Source of the DNA: Nitrosospira sp. | Lineage (GTDB): Bacteria > Pseudomonadota > Gammaproteobacteria > Burkholderiales > Nitrosomonadaceae | Direction: 5' to 3' | DNA length: 64,000 bases | Assembly: GCA_013821425.1 (NCBI GenBank) | Contig: JACDGV010000003.1 | Location: 1-64,000 of the forward strand | In this document: positions 21,081 to 30,123 of the stretch, piece by piece | Layout of the letters: every line of letters starts with the position of its first letter | Numbering within the stretch: the stretch's first letter is position 1 | Notes under the pieces: generated by a model | Told to the model about the DNA's origin: nothing | The model's database searches: none | The model's input: only the letters and a program-made list of their open reading frames with translations | Translations under genes and position numbers: made by a program

Positions 21081-22575
21081 AAAGGTAAGCATACGTTGCC
21101 TGCCATCCGGCGTACCGGGTTTGGACAACCTGTTGGGCGGAGGCGTGCCGGAATTCTCGTTCAACCTGATCGCGGGTACGCCGGGAAGCGGCAAAACCAC
21201 GCTCGCTCACCAGATCATGTTCTCGCTGGCGAAGCCGGATAATCGGGCGCTGTTCCTCACGGTACTTGGGGAACCCCCTTTGAAGATGCTGCGTTATCAA
21301 CAGCAATTTGAGTTTTTTGACATCAATAAAATCAATGAATCGATCCGCTTCGTCAACCTGTCCGCGGACCTCCTGAAGGGAGACTTTGACGGTGTAATGT
21401 CACGCATTGCCGAAGAAGTGAAAGGCTATGCGCCGACCCTTGTATTTGTTGATTCGTTTCGATCCGTCGTGCAGTCAGCGAATCAAGGGAGGGAGGATGT
21501 GCCTGAACTGCAGCGGTTCATCCAGCAACTGGGCATGCAAATGACGAGCTGGCAGGCAACAACATTTTTAATCGGTGAGTATCTGACGGCGGAAGCAGCG
21601 TCAAGCCCTATCTTTACCGTGGCGGATGGCATCCTGTGGCTTTCACAAAATTTGCATCGCAACTCCGTGGTGCGCAAGATACAAGTGGTCAAAATGCGTG
21701 GTCAAGCGCAGGTACCAGGTTTGCATACATTCCGTGTTAGTGATGAAGGAATTCACGTTTTTCCGCGTGCGATTGTCCAATCGGGCACAGCGGCTGAGTT
21801 GGCAACTCAGTTGGCAACCGAGGCAGCCACTGGCCAGAAACGTGTTTCTATGGGAATACCTGGCCTGGATGAAATGCTGGGTGGCGGCTTGCCGGTTGGA
21901 TATTCGCTACTCGTGGTGGGACCATCCGGTTCCGGAAAAACCATAATGGCGACGCAATTTCTCGCCGAAGGTGCACGCAGGGACGAACCCGGCGTGATTG
22001 CCGCGTTTGAGAAGAGCCCCAGCCAACTGCTGAATAATAAGCTGCATGCGCTGGTCGAAGCAGGACAAGTGGGGGTGATCAACACGCGTGCCTTGGATCT
22101 GTCGATTGATGAAACCTTGCATGATTTAATCAAGACGATTGATCGATTGCAGGCAAAGCGCGTTGTTATCGACTCCTTGTCTGGATTTGAGCTGGCACTG
22201 GCGCCCGAATTCAGCGAAGATTTTCGCGGATCGCTTTACAGGATGATTGCCGAGCTTACTGCCAAAGGCATGACCATACTAATGATCGCGGAACTGGAAG
22301 ACCGCTACACCGATTTGCGCTTTAGTCCCTATGGGAGCGCTTTTCTCGCTGACGCAATTATCGTGCAGCGCTATATCGAAATCGCAGGCCAACTCAGACG
22401 CGCCTTCTCGGTCGTGAAAGTCCGCGGCAGCGAGCACAGCAAGGACATTCGATTGCTTAAGATTACAGACGAAGGCATCAGTGTCGGCGAGGCTTTGTCT
22501 GGTTATGCCGGAATCCTGTCGGGCCGACCCATGGGTAGTTGCCGGCTGGAAGTACCGGGTGAGGGAAGGCCGTAA
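21073..22575 (+). CDS. KaiC-like double-domain RecA-fold ATPase
   Basis: This 500-residue protein has two KaiC/RadA-type ATPase domains. Domain 1 opens with GVPGLDNLLGGG and Walker A GTPGSGKTT (35-43); domain 2 with GIPGLDEMLGGG and GPSGSGKT. By my recollection of cyanobacterial KaiC, the catalytic Glu pair reads Gly-Glu in domain 1 (VLGEPP) and Glu-Lys in domain 2 (AFEKSP), and the Ser/Thr phosphorylation pair before TDTII is replaced by Ala-Phe in AFLADAII. It therefore resembles the non-clock KaiC group of bacteria. It is coupled to the small gene upstream (8-base overlap) and to the kinase downstream (1-base overlap), which suggests a three-protein signalling unit. Confidence 0.9.
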   Translation: MSEKVSIRCLPSGVPGLDNLLGGGVPEFSFNLIAGTPGSGKTTLAHQIMFSLAKPDNRALFLTVLGEPPLKMLRYQQQFEFFDINKINESIRFVNLSADLLKGDFDGVMSRIAEEVKGYAPTLVFVDSFRSVVQSANQGREDVPELQRFIQQLGMQMTSWQATTFLIGEYLTAEAASSPIFTVADGILWLSQNLHRNSVVRKIQVVKMRGQAQVPGLHTFRVSDEGIHVFPRAIVQSGTAAELATQLATEAATGQKRVSMGIPGLDEMLGGGLPVGYSLLVVGPSGSGKTIMATQFLAEGARRDEPGVIAAFEKSPSQLLNNKLHALVEAGQVGVINTRALDLSIDETLHDLIKTIDRLQAKRVVIDSLSGFELALAPEFSEDFRGSLYRMIAELTAKGMTILMIAELEDRYTDLRFSPYGSAFLADAIIVQRYIEIAGQLRRAFSVVKVRGSEHSKDIRLLKITDEGISVGEALSGYAGILSGRPMGSCRLEVPGEGRP

Positions 22576-24110
22576 TGAACAAAAATGACAATGATGGCGC
22601 CTCCGATACGGATAATCCGGTTATCGATGAGCCAGATCAAGCGGGCTTGTCAAGTCAGCGCAAAGATGGGCTGCCAGCTTTACGGGAAAAAGATATTACA
22701 CGCAGGGAAAGAGCTGTCGTTGACGATAAAGCGGCTGTCCGGCGGCGCGAGAAATTGGTCTTGCGAAGAGAAGACGCGGTAGAGCTTCGTGAACAAGCTG
22801 CCGGCTCTCGTCAAGACACTGTCAATTGGCGCGAAATCCCAGCCGCGAGCGAGCGGATACTTCTCGAGATAGAGACGGGACAGGCAGCCTCCGAAGATCG
22901 GCTGGTTATGATGCGGCAAGCGAATTCACAGCTGATCGTCTCTGGAATTGAGGCTGGGCGAGCCAGTCAGTTGAAGGACGAGTTTCTAGCACTCGTCTCC
23001 CATGAACTCAGGACTCCCTTAAATGCCATCCTGGGATGGTCGCAGCTCATCCTGGGGGGAAAGATGGGGCAAGAGGATATTCATAAAGGCATGCAAATCA
23101 TCGAGCGTAGCGCTCGCGCCCAGAACAAACTCATTGAAGATATTCTCGAAATCAGCAGCATGATTGCTGGCAAAGTACGGCTCGACATGCAGCAACTGGA
23201 TATAGCCAGTCTGGTGAGCGCAACGGTTCAGTCAGTGAAACCAATGGCGGAAACCAAAGGAATTATTCTGCAAGAAACGATTGATCGCGGAGCCGGGTGG
23301 ATATCGGGTGATGTCAACAGGCTGCAGCAGGTTTTCTGGAACCTTCTTTCCAACGCAATAAAATTCACGTCCCCGAGCGGAAGAATAGACATTGTTATGA
23401 AGCAGTCAGGTTCGTTTCTCGAAATCAGGATCAATGATTCGGGCTTGGGTATATCAGCCGACTTTCTGCCCTATGTGTTCGATCGCTTCCGGCAAGCTGA
23501 AACTTCACTTTCGCGACAGCACGGAGGACTCGGCTTAGGCCTTGCCCTCGTCAAGCAGTTAGTGGAACTGCATGGCGGAACGGTCCGGGCAGAAAGTGCA
23601 GGGCTGAATAAAGGAGCTTCATTTATTGTACAACTGTCGCTTGCCGCCGCTAGCGATGAAAAGACACAAGAAAAATTGTCTTCTGTGCACAGTTCCTTCG
23701 ACGGAGAAAAATTTTCACTCTCAGGAATAACGGTGTTAGTGGTTGACGACGACTTGGACGGATGTGAACTCGTCAAACAAATGCTAAGTCATTGTCAAGT
23801 CAGTGTGATCACATCCGCGAGTGCGATGGAAGGATTGCAGCTTTTGAAGATGGAGAGCCCGGATGTTCTCATCAGCGACATTGAAATGCCAGGCAAGAAT
23901 GGGTATCAATTCGTTCGGGAGGTGAGGGAGCTTCCTGCCGAGAACGGCGGCAAAACCCCTGCCATCGCACTCACGGCATGTGCTCGCCCGGAAGATAAAA
24001 TTAGTGCCATGAATGCCGGTTTCCAAGAGTACCTAACCAAGCCGGTGGAAGCATCGGCCTTGGTTGCAACCATTCGAAGTCTGGTTGGACAACACCGTAA
24101 ATCGAGTTAG
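22575..24110 (+). CDS. Hybrid histidine kinase with coiled-coil N-terminus and receiver domain
   Basis: This is a soluble 511-residue kinase. Residues 1-30 are acidic and polar; about 35-95 form heptads that mostly begin with Arg-Glu (REKLVLR, REDAVEL), a likely coiled coil; a MMRQANSQLIVSGIEAGR linker follows. The HisKA domain has its phospho-acceptor at H143 (VSHELRTPLN), then HATPase N box NLLSNAIKF and G boxes DSGLGIS and GLGLGLAL. The C-terminal receiver has DDD, phospho-acceptor D435 (ISDIEMPG) and the Lys in YLTKPV. No membrane or PAS segment is seen, so the input may come from the KaiC-like ATPase, whose stop codon overlaps this start. The first 30 residues and the stalk are paralogous to the protein at 24866. 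Confidence 0.9.
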   Translation: MNKNDNDGASDTDNPVIDEPDQAGLSSQRKDGLPALREKDITRRERAVVDDKAAVRRREKLVLRREDAVELREQAAGSRQDTVNWREIPAASERILLEIETGQAASEDRLVMMRQANSQLIVSGIEAGRASQLKDEFLALVSHELRTPLNAILGWSQLILGGKMGQEDIHKGMQIIERSARAQNKLIEDILEISSMIAGKVRLDMQQLDIASLVSATVQSVKPMAETKGIILQETIDRGAGWISGDVNRLQQVFWNLLSNAIKFTSPSGRIDIVMKQSGSFLEIRINDSGLGISADFLPYVFDRFRQAETSLSRQHGGLGLGLALVKQLVELHGGTVRAESAGLNKGASFIVQLSLAAASDEKTQEKLSSVHSSFDGEKFSLSGITVLVVDDDLDGCELVKQMLSHCQVSVITSASAMEGLQLLKMESPDVLISDIEMPGKNGYQFVREVRELPAENGGKTPAIALTACARPEDKISAMNAGFQEYLTKPVEASALVATIRSLVGQHRKSS

Positions 24111-24531
24111 CCGCCGTGATGCGCAAACAACGCTACTGTGCTCTGTCCCTGCTGTCACTCCTATTCCCTTCATTTGATCTAGTGCAATGTCGCATTAGCT
24201 TTCCTGCGGAGTTTCGATGGAATGAGAGAACCGTCACAACCGACGCCGAAATAATGCTCCACAAAGGGACGTTCATTTGATTGGGTCCGGGTTAAGCACA
24301 AGATCAATCCTTCATGACGTTATTTTCCAATCGGTGGAGTAAGCAAATGAATTTACAGCTGCAGGGATCTCTATAGTGCGAGTGACTGGCTTCGGGCAAC
24401 AAAATGTTATCGCCCCACACCTGTAAAATTCTACAGCTATTCAGAGAGCTAACTGCATGATGTAATGAGATTGCTGCCATCTCACATCTCAAGTGGATAG
24501 TGGCGATTCTGAAAGACTCTCGGCACTCTCT
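24111..24531. other. Gene-free interval between the two signalling modules
   Basis: About 420 bases without a supported gene. The final bases before 24532 resemble those before 20658 (CTCTCTATG against CTTCCTATG), so the left limit of the duplicated segment is close to the start codon. A GTG at 24493 could extend the next gene by 13 residues, but the first copy does not share that extension. Confidence 0.4.
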
Positions 24532-24879
24532 ATGAAAACCAGCCACCTGCCACGACACCAGATAATTAAAAGTCTCATGGCACCGCACACTGAGAACGTT
24601 GCGGATGTCTCGATTAATTTATGGGCACAGATGGCGACCCAGGTCATTTCGATCGTCGGTGACGATGGTTTCAATTCACTTTACGCGAGAAGCATATTCC
24701 TGAGCCGGTCAACATTTCCCTGGCTCGCGCCCAGCCCATTGGCACCGCAGACTGATCACCGGTTCGCGGGATTAAAAATGAGCTTCGAAGAACAAACCCC
24801 CGCGCAAGCCAGCGAAGCAAACAGTCTGCTGCTGATCACTTTCATCCGGGTGATGGAAGGCCGAAATGAACAAAAATGA
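24532..24879 (+). CDS. Truncated second copy of the small helical protein
   Basis: This 115-residue protein aligns with the one at 20658 over its first hundred or so residues: HQIIKSLM, QMATQVISIVGDDGFN, FPWLA, QTPAQASEA and SLLLITF. After that Phe the match stops: the last 36 residues of the first copy are replaced by IRVMEGRNEQK. These come from the tail of the kaiC-like gene read in another frame, because kaiC has been removed. The gene runs 14 bases into the next one. Whether the shortened protein works is unknown. Confidence 0.6.
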   Translation: MKTSHLPRHQIIKSLMAPHTENVADVSINLWAQMATQVISIVGDDGFNSLYARSIFLSRSTFPWLAPSPLAPQTDHRFAGLKMSFEEQTPAQASEANSLLLITFIRVMEGRNEQK

Positions 24880-26050
24880 CAATGATGGCGCTTCCGGTAC
24901 CGATGACTCTGATATTAATACGTCAGGTCAACCGGACTCGCCGGGCCAGCACAAAGATGGGCTGCCAGCTTTAAAGAAAAAGGATTTTACACGCAGGGAA
25001 AGCACTGTCGCTGACGATGAGGCGGCTCTTTTGCGCCGCGAGAAGTCCGTTACTGCACGAGAAGATGCCGTGCATTTGCGTGAGAAGGCTATCGTCGCGT
25101 GCGACAATGCTGCCGCCGGGCGTGAACATGCTTCCCATCTGCGCGAGGCAGCGGTGCTGGCACGGGAAGAACAAGCCCATGGGCGTGAAGGGAAAGCCGC
25201 GGGGCACGCGGGGGAAATTCACACGGCAGGTACGATAGAGGCCGCCTCGAGCGATCCGCTGACGATGATGCGGGCGGCGAACGCTCAGCTGGTCATCTCG
25301 GCAATTGAAGCACACAGGCTGACCGAGCAAGTGGAAGCAGCCAAAACCCAGCTGCATCATCTGGCCCATCACGATGTTCTCACCGGTTTACCTAATCGGT
25401 TGCTTCTACAAGACCGGCTTGGCCAGGGGATCGAGCTGGCCCGTCGTCAGGGCAAACGTCTTGCAATACTATTCTTTGACCTGGATCGATTCAAACACAT
25501 CAACGACTCCCTGGGCCATACCGTTGGCGACCAGCTACTGCGATCGGTTGCACAACGGGTGGCAGCTTGCGTGCGTCACTCGGATACCGTCAGCCGCCAG
25601 GGCGGCGATGAATTTGTAGTGTTGCTTTCCCATATGCAGCAAACGGAAAACGCGGCACTCATTGCACAAAAAATACTGGCTGCGGTGGCTGTGCCACACT
25701 TCTTCGATGAGCACGAGCTCCACGTGTCGGCGAGCATGGGCATCAGCACGTATCCTGACGACGGTCAGGATGCGGAAACGCTGATCAAGAACGCGGACAC
25801 CGCCATGTACTGCGTCAAGGAAAATGGAGGCAGTAATTACAAATTCTTCGTGCAGGAGATGAATGTTCGGGCCGTCCGGCGTTTGTCCACGGAGAGCAGC
25901 CTGCGTACCGCACTGGAACGACGGGAATTCGTGCTGCATTACCAGCCGAAAATCGATCTTCACACCAATATGATCATCGGGGCCGAGGCGCTCATTCGCT
26001 GGCAGCATCCGGAACTAGGGCTGTGCCGCCCTCTCAGTTCGTGCCCATAG
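24866..26050 (+). CDS. GGDEF-EAL protein, N-terminal part (frame broken in the EAL domain)
   Basis: The N-terminus copies that of the kinase at 22575 (MNKNDNDGAS, DGLPAL, FTRRES) and continues as about ten heptads starting with Arg-Glu, three more than the kinase, then MMRAANAQLVISAIEAHR. The diguanylate cyclase domain is intact: LTGLPNRLLLQDRL, FDLDRFKHINDSLGH and RQGGDEFVVLL. The EAL phosphodiesterase domain starts (GAEALIRWQHPELGL) but the frame leaves the family after that Leu and stops 8 residues later. The rest of the EAL domain is in the next frame from 26023. Restoring one base near 26022 (CTG-GTG-CCG instead of CTGTGCCG) would give one 600-residue protein. Confidence 0.85.
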   Translation: MNKNDNDGASGTDDSDINTSGQPDSPGQHKDGLPALKKKDFTRRESTVADDEAALLRREKSVTAREDAVHLREKAIVACDNAAAGREHASHLREAAVLAREEQAHGREGKAAGHAGEIHTAGTIEAASSDPLTMMRAANAQLVISAIEAHRLTEQVEAAKTQLHHLAHHDVLTGLPNRLLLQDRLGQGIELARRQGKRLAILFFDLDRFKHINDSLGHTVGDQLLRSVAQRVAACVRHSDTVSRQGGDEFVVLLSHMQQTENAALIAQKILAAVAVPHFFDEHELHVSASMGISTYPDDGQDAETLIKNADTAMYCVKENGGSNYKFFVQEMNVRAVRRLSTESSLRTALERREFVLHYQPKIDLHTNMIIGAEALIRWQHPELGLCRPLSSCP

Positions 26051-26664
26051 CCGAGGACTGTGGCCTCATCCTGCCGATCGGCCGCTGGGTTCTGCGCGGG
26101 GCCTGTTTGCAGGCCCGCGCCTGGCGGGAGGCCGGCTTGTTGCCAATTACCGTCGCGGTGAACACATCCGCCCGCGAGTTCGGCGCGACAGACTTTCTGG
26201 AGAACGTGCGCGCGACACTGAAGGAAACCGGCCTTGAGCCGTGTCGCCTGGAACTCGAACTGACAGAAAGTATTCTTATGCACGACGCGGCATTGAAAGA
26301 TTCAGTACTGCACGCGTTGGCAGACCTGGGTGTAAAGCTGGCAATCGATGACTTTGGTACCGGCTATTCCAGCCTGAGTTATTTGCGGCAATTTCCGATC
26401 CATACCCTGAAGATCGATCAATCGTTCGTGAGCCGAATGAGCAGCAATCCCGACGATGCCACTATTGTCAGTGCCATTATCGGCATGGGCAGGAGCCTCA
26501 AGCTCCGCGTCATTGCGGAGGGAGTGGAAACACCAGAGCAATCCGCATTTCTCTTGGCCCAGCACTGCGATGAAGGCCAGGGCTACTATTTTAGCCGTCC
26601 GGTGGGGGCGGAGGCCTTCGCCACTTTGCTTCAAACTGGCATTTCATCCACCCTCTGCATTTGA
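26023..26664 (+). CDS. EAL domain, C-terminal fragment of the frameshifted GGDEF-EAL protein
   Basis: Read from a GTG at 26023, this 213-residue fragment has the rest of the cyclic-di-GMP phosphodiesterase: [51 protein letters not shown] and AEGVETPEQ. The EAL Glu itself is in the upstream fragment, so this piece alone should not be active. No ribosome site is evident. It is best read as the tail of a gene broken by a one-base deletion, or as a sequencing error. Confidence 0.8.
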   Translation: MPPSQFVPIAEDCGLILPIGRWVLRGACLQARAWREAGLLPITVAVNTSAREFGATDFLENVRATLKETGLEPCRLELELTESILMHDAALKDSVLHALADLGVKLAIDDFGTGYSSLSYLRQFPIHTLKIDQSFVSRMSSNPDDATIVSAIIGMGRSLKLRVIAEGVETPEQSAFLLAQHCDEGQGYYFSRPVGAEAFATLLQTGISSTLCI

Positions 26665-26810
26665 AGATCAAGCCTTTTTCGCTTCGGACCCACCCACCAG
26701 GCATTAGACATGTTTAGCCCCTATCTTGACTGCCTTATGTCTTATGTATAGTAGCAGCATTCGATTCAGACTCGATTGTCGGAAAAAAGGCTCAATAGCA
26801 TAGTGCCTGG

Positions 26811-26830
26811 CCCGACCCGACCCGACCCGA
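26811..26830. repeat. CCCGA x4 tandem repeat
   Basis: Four perfect tandem copies of CCCGA lie in the gap between the EAL fragment and the convergent sorbosone dehydrogenase gene. A TTCAGGGCTTTCCTAA element follows at 26847-26862. No function is apparent. Confidence 0.7.
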
Positions 26831-26936
26831 TCAGAGCTGAGGGTACTTCAGGGCTTTCCTAAACTATTCCAATTAACGTCAGCATGTCCCCCTTGACTCG
26901 CAGCAGATTCGTCCCTAGTGCCGCTGTTCGCAGTTT

Positions 26937-28046
26937 CTAAGGTTTCTTGTAGCTGATGCGATAAATTACGCCGGCATGATCGTCGGAAACGAGTAATGCC
27001 CCATCGGGCATAACCAGCACATCCACGGGTCTTCCCCAGGCATTCTCGTTTTCCAGCCAGCCCTCTGCGAACACGTCCTGTTTTACCACCTTATTGTTCT
27101 TTAACTGTACCCGGTTAAGTCGGTAGCCGATCTTGTTCCGGCGGTTCCAGGAGCCATGTTCGGCAACAAAAATACTGTTGCGATATTCCGGGGGAAACAT
27201 CGTGCCCGTATAGAAGCGCATGCCTAGCGCCGCAACATGCGCCCCGAACTTGGCCGCGGGCGGAGTAAGCTTGCCACAGTCCCGCTTCGCACCGAATTTG
27301 GGATCAGGAATGTCACCCCCATGGCAATAGGGGTACCCGAAATGCATGCCTTTACGCGGGGCATGGTTAAGTTCGTCGGGTGGCAGATTGTCGCCCATCC
27401 AGTCGCGGCCATTATCGGTGAACCACAATTCCCTGGTATCAGGATGCCAATCGAAACCTACGGTATTTCGCACGCCATATGCGTAGACCTCATAGCCCGT
27501 ACCGTCCGGCTTGATGCGCGCAATCAATGAAAAACGCTCGGGATCGGTTTCGCAGATATTGCAGGGAGCGCCGACAGCCACATACAGGAAGTCATCCGGG
27601 CCTAAGGCGAGGTACTTTCCACCATGATGCTTTTCGCTCGGAAACGTATCGGTTACCACCACCGGCTTTCCCGGTTGACCGAGATTTTTTTCGATATCAT
27701 CGAAGCGCAAAATGCGATCGATTGCCGATACATAAAGTGCGCCAGCCCGGAATGCCACACCGAGGGGAGTGTTGAGCCCGTTGGCGATGATCTTTACCTC
27801 GCGTTTTCCGCCGGCTTCCGTAATGCCGTAAACTTTACCTTCAGACATGGAACCGGCAAATACGGTGCCATTTTTCCCCAGCGTCAATCCGCGTGCGTTC
27901 GGCACATCGGCCCACACCTCAATGGAAAATCCGGGGGGCAATTTGATTTTGTCCAGCGGCAACGCACGGGATTGCGCCGCGGCAGGCAAGGCGCAGCAGA
28001 AAATACAAAAGCTTATGAAACGAATGAGCGTTTTCTCGATAGGCAT
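26937..28046 (-). CDS. Secreted PQQ-type glucose/sorbosone dehydrogenase-like protein
   Basis: This 369-residue beta-propeller has a signal peptide (PIEKTLIRFISFCIFCCALPAAAQS) and so is periplasmic. Family marks include LPPGFSIEVWADVPNARGL, the HHGGKYLALGPDDFLYVAVG segment, YAYGVRNTVGFDWHP, ELWFTDNGRDWMGDNLPPDELN and VAEHGSWNRRNKIGYR. Relatives oxidise sugars with pyrroloquinoline quinone, but the substrate cannot be told from sequence, and many bacteria lack PQQ synthesis. The ATG at 28046 is preceded by CAGGAG, which decides the start over the longer frame to 28115. It stands alone, convergent with the EAL fragment. Confidence 0.85.
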   Translation of the reverse strand: MPIEKTLIRFISFCIFCCALPAAAQSRALPLDKIKLPPGFSIEVWADVPNARGLTLGKNGTVFAGSMSEGKVYGITEAGGKREVKIIANGLNTPLGVAFRAGALYVSAIDRILRFDDIEKNLGQPGKPVVVTDTFPSEKHHGGKYLALGPDDFLYVAVGAPCNICETDPERFSLIARIKPDGTGYEVYAYGVRNTVGFDWHPDTRELWFTDNGRDWMGDNLPPDELNHAPRKGMHFGYPYCHGGDIPDPKFGAKRDCGKLTPPAAKFGAHVAALGMRFYTGTMFPPEYRNSIFVAEHGSWNRRNKIGYRLNRVQLKNNKVVKQDVFAEGWLENENAWGRPVDVLVMPDGALLVSDDHAGVIYRISYKKP

Positions 28047-28135
28047 AGGGTAGACTCCTGTTGTTATGGGCATCCATGAATTAAAATGGATAAGAGCCGA
28101 ACAGCGCATCGGCATGGCTTGATCGAACTGCTTAA

Positions 28136-28163
28136 CTTGAAAATTCCCGGATCGCCCTCATAA
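28136..28163 (+). promoter_or_regulatory. Sigma-32 (heat-shock) promoter of htpG
   Basis: CTTGAA at 28136-28141 and CCTCATAA at 28156-28163 are spaced by 14 bases, close to the RpoH consensus CTTGAA-(13-15)-CCCCATNT. The htpG start codon lies 30 bases downstream. This fits the heat-shock control of htpG in proteobacteria. Confidence 0.7.
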
Positions 28164-28193
28164 TCCTGTTGCATTTTTTATTGGAGAGAAACC

Positions 28194-30113
28194 ATGGAAG
28201 CCACAGCTACAAAAGAACATTTAAGTTTCCAGACTGAAGTCAAGCAATTACTCAAGCTGATGATTCATTCCTTGTATAGTAACAAGGAAATATTTTTGCG
28301 CGAACTGATTTCGAATGCATCCGACGCGGCCGACAAGCTTCGTTTCGAAGGACTGACCGATGGCGCCTTGTATGAATCGGATTCAGACCTCAAGATCCGT
28401 GTGAGCTACGACGCCGCGGCCCGCACCATTACGGTGGCCGACAACGGAATCGGCATGTCCCGGCAAGAGGTGATAGACCATATAGGCACTATCGCCAAAT
28501 CAGGTACTCGCGAGTTTTTCGGTTCCCTGACGGGTGACCAGACGAAGGATGCGCATTTGATCGGGCAGTTCGGCGTTGGATTCTATTCGGCGTTCATCGT
28601 CGCGGACAAGGTGACGCTTATTACCCGGCGCGCCGGTTTGACCCGGGAACATGGTGTCCGCTGGGAATCCGGCGGCGAAGGTGATTATACGCTTGAGACA
28701 GTGGAGAAAGCGGATCGCGGAACTGAGGTCATCCTGCATTTGCGAGAGGACGAGGAGGATCTGGCTAATGGCTGGCGCCTGCGCTCGATTATCCGGAAGT
28801 ATTCGGACCACATCACCCTCCCCATTGTGATGAAAAAAGAGCAGTGGTCGCAGGAAAAGAATGAAAACGAGATCACTGACGAGGACGAAACGGTAAATCA
28901 GGCGAGCGCGCTGTGGGCCCGTCCGAAAAACGAGATTACCTCGGAGCAATATAATGAATTCTATAAACATGTGGCGCATGATTTCGAAGCTCCGCTGGCG
29001 TATGTTCACGCCAGGGTGGAGGGTAAACAGGAATATACGCAACTGCTCTACATTCCCTCCCGTGCCCCATTCGATCTGTTCGAACGTGAGCCGCGCCATG
29101 GGATAAAGCTATACGTGCGGCGGGTGTTTATCATGGATGACGCCAAGCAGTTGCTGCCCAATTATTTGCGTTTCGTGCGCGGAGTGATCGATTCCAACGA
29201 CCTTCCGCTGAATATTTCACGGGAAATACTGCAGGAATCAAAGGACATCGAAGCAATACGCGCCGGATCAGTAAAAAAAATCCTCGGGCTCCTCGAAGAC
29301 CTGGCGCAAAGCGAGCAGGAAGAGGAAAAAGCCAAATTTAGGACCTTCTGGAAGGAGTTCGGGCAGGTTATCAAGGAGGGAGTGGCGGAAGATTACGCTA
29401 ATCGCGAACGCATCGCCAAGCTATTGCGTTTCGTTACGACCCATGTCGATTCCGATGAGCAAACCGTCTCATTCGCGGATTATGTCAGCCGCATGAAAGA
29501 AGGGCAGGAAAGCATTTATTACGTGACTGCCGATAGTCTCAAGGCTGCCAGAAACAGCCCTCATCTGGAAGTTTTTCGCAAGAAAGGCATTGAAGTTCTA
29601 TTGCTGTCCGATCGCGTGGACGAATGGCTGGCTGCCAATTTGACCGAATTCGAGGGCAAGCGCCTGCTTTCCGTGGCAAAAGGAAGCCTGGACCTGGGTA
29701 AACTGGAGGATGAGGCGGAGAAGAAGGAGCGGGAGAAAGAAGCTGATGAGTTCAAGGATCTTACCGAGAAGATAAAACACGTTCTCACCGAACAGGTGAA
29801 GGACGTGCGCGTTACGCTGCGTCTGACCGAGTCCCCGGCATGTCTTGTTGCAGAGACCCATGACATGGGAGGAAATCTGGAGCGTTTGCTGCAGTCAGCC
29901 GGACAAAAAGTAACTCATGCCAAGCCTATCCTGGAAATCAACCCTTATCATCCCATGATACAACGCTTGAAATCGGACCCGGCCCGTTTCGACGACTGGA
30001 GTCACGTCCTGTTCGACCAGGCATTATTGGCGGAAGGCGGCCAGCTTGATGATCCCGCAAGTTTCGTAAAGCGGGTCAACGAACTATTTCTTATCAATTC
30101 AAGCGGGCAATAG
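28194..30113 (+). CDS. htpG: Molecular chaperone HtpG (Hsp90)
   Basis: This cytosolic ATP-dependent chaperone has 639 residues. The GHKL ATPase domain is complete: [28 protein letters not shown] and [12 protein letters not shown]. The middle domain includes the catalytic-loop Arg region [19 protein letters not shown], and the C-terminal dimerisation domain ends with [11 protein letters not shown]. Family length is typical. A TTGGAGAG ribosome site precedes the ATG. Confidence 0.97.
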   Translation: MEATATKEHLSFQTEVKQLLKLMIHSLYSNKEIFLRELISNASDAADKLRFEGLTDGALYESDSDLKIRVSYDAAARTITVADNGIGMSRQEVIDHIGTIAKSGTREFFGSLTGDQTKDAHLIGQFGVGFYSAFIVADKVTLITRRAGLTREHGVRWESGGEGDYTLETVEKADRGTEVILHLREDEEDLANGWRLRSIIRKYSDHITLPIVMKKEQWSQEKNENEITDEDETVNQASALWARPKNEITSEQYNEFYKHVAHDFEAPLAYVHARVEGKQEYTQLLYIPSRAPFDLFEREPRHGIKLYVRRVFIMDDAKQLLPNYLRFVRGVIDSNDLPLNISREILQESKDIEAIRAGSVKKILGLLEDLAQSEQEEEKAKFRTFWKEFGQVIKEGVAEDYANRERIAKLLRFVTTHVDSDEQTVSFADYVSRMKEGQESIYYVTADSLKAARNSPHLEVFRKKGIEVLLLSDRVDEWLAANLTEFEGKRLLSVAKGSLDLGKLEDEAEKKEREKEADEFKDLTEKIKHVLTEQVKDVRVTLRLTESPACLVAETHDMGGNLERLLQSAGQKVTHAKPILEINPYHPMIQRLKSDPARFDDWSHVLFDQALLAEGGQLDDPASFVKRVNELFLINSSGQ

Positions 30114-30123
30114 TATCGTCGAG

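Noticed and set aside
20658-22575. kaiA/kaiB-type circadian operon
   Set aside because: The small protein has no thioredoxin-like KaiB pattern, and the KaiC lacks the phosphosites.
26000-26060. Programmed frameshift in the GGDEF-EAL gene
   Set aside because: No slippery heptamer or downstream stem is evident; a simple one-base loss explains the break.
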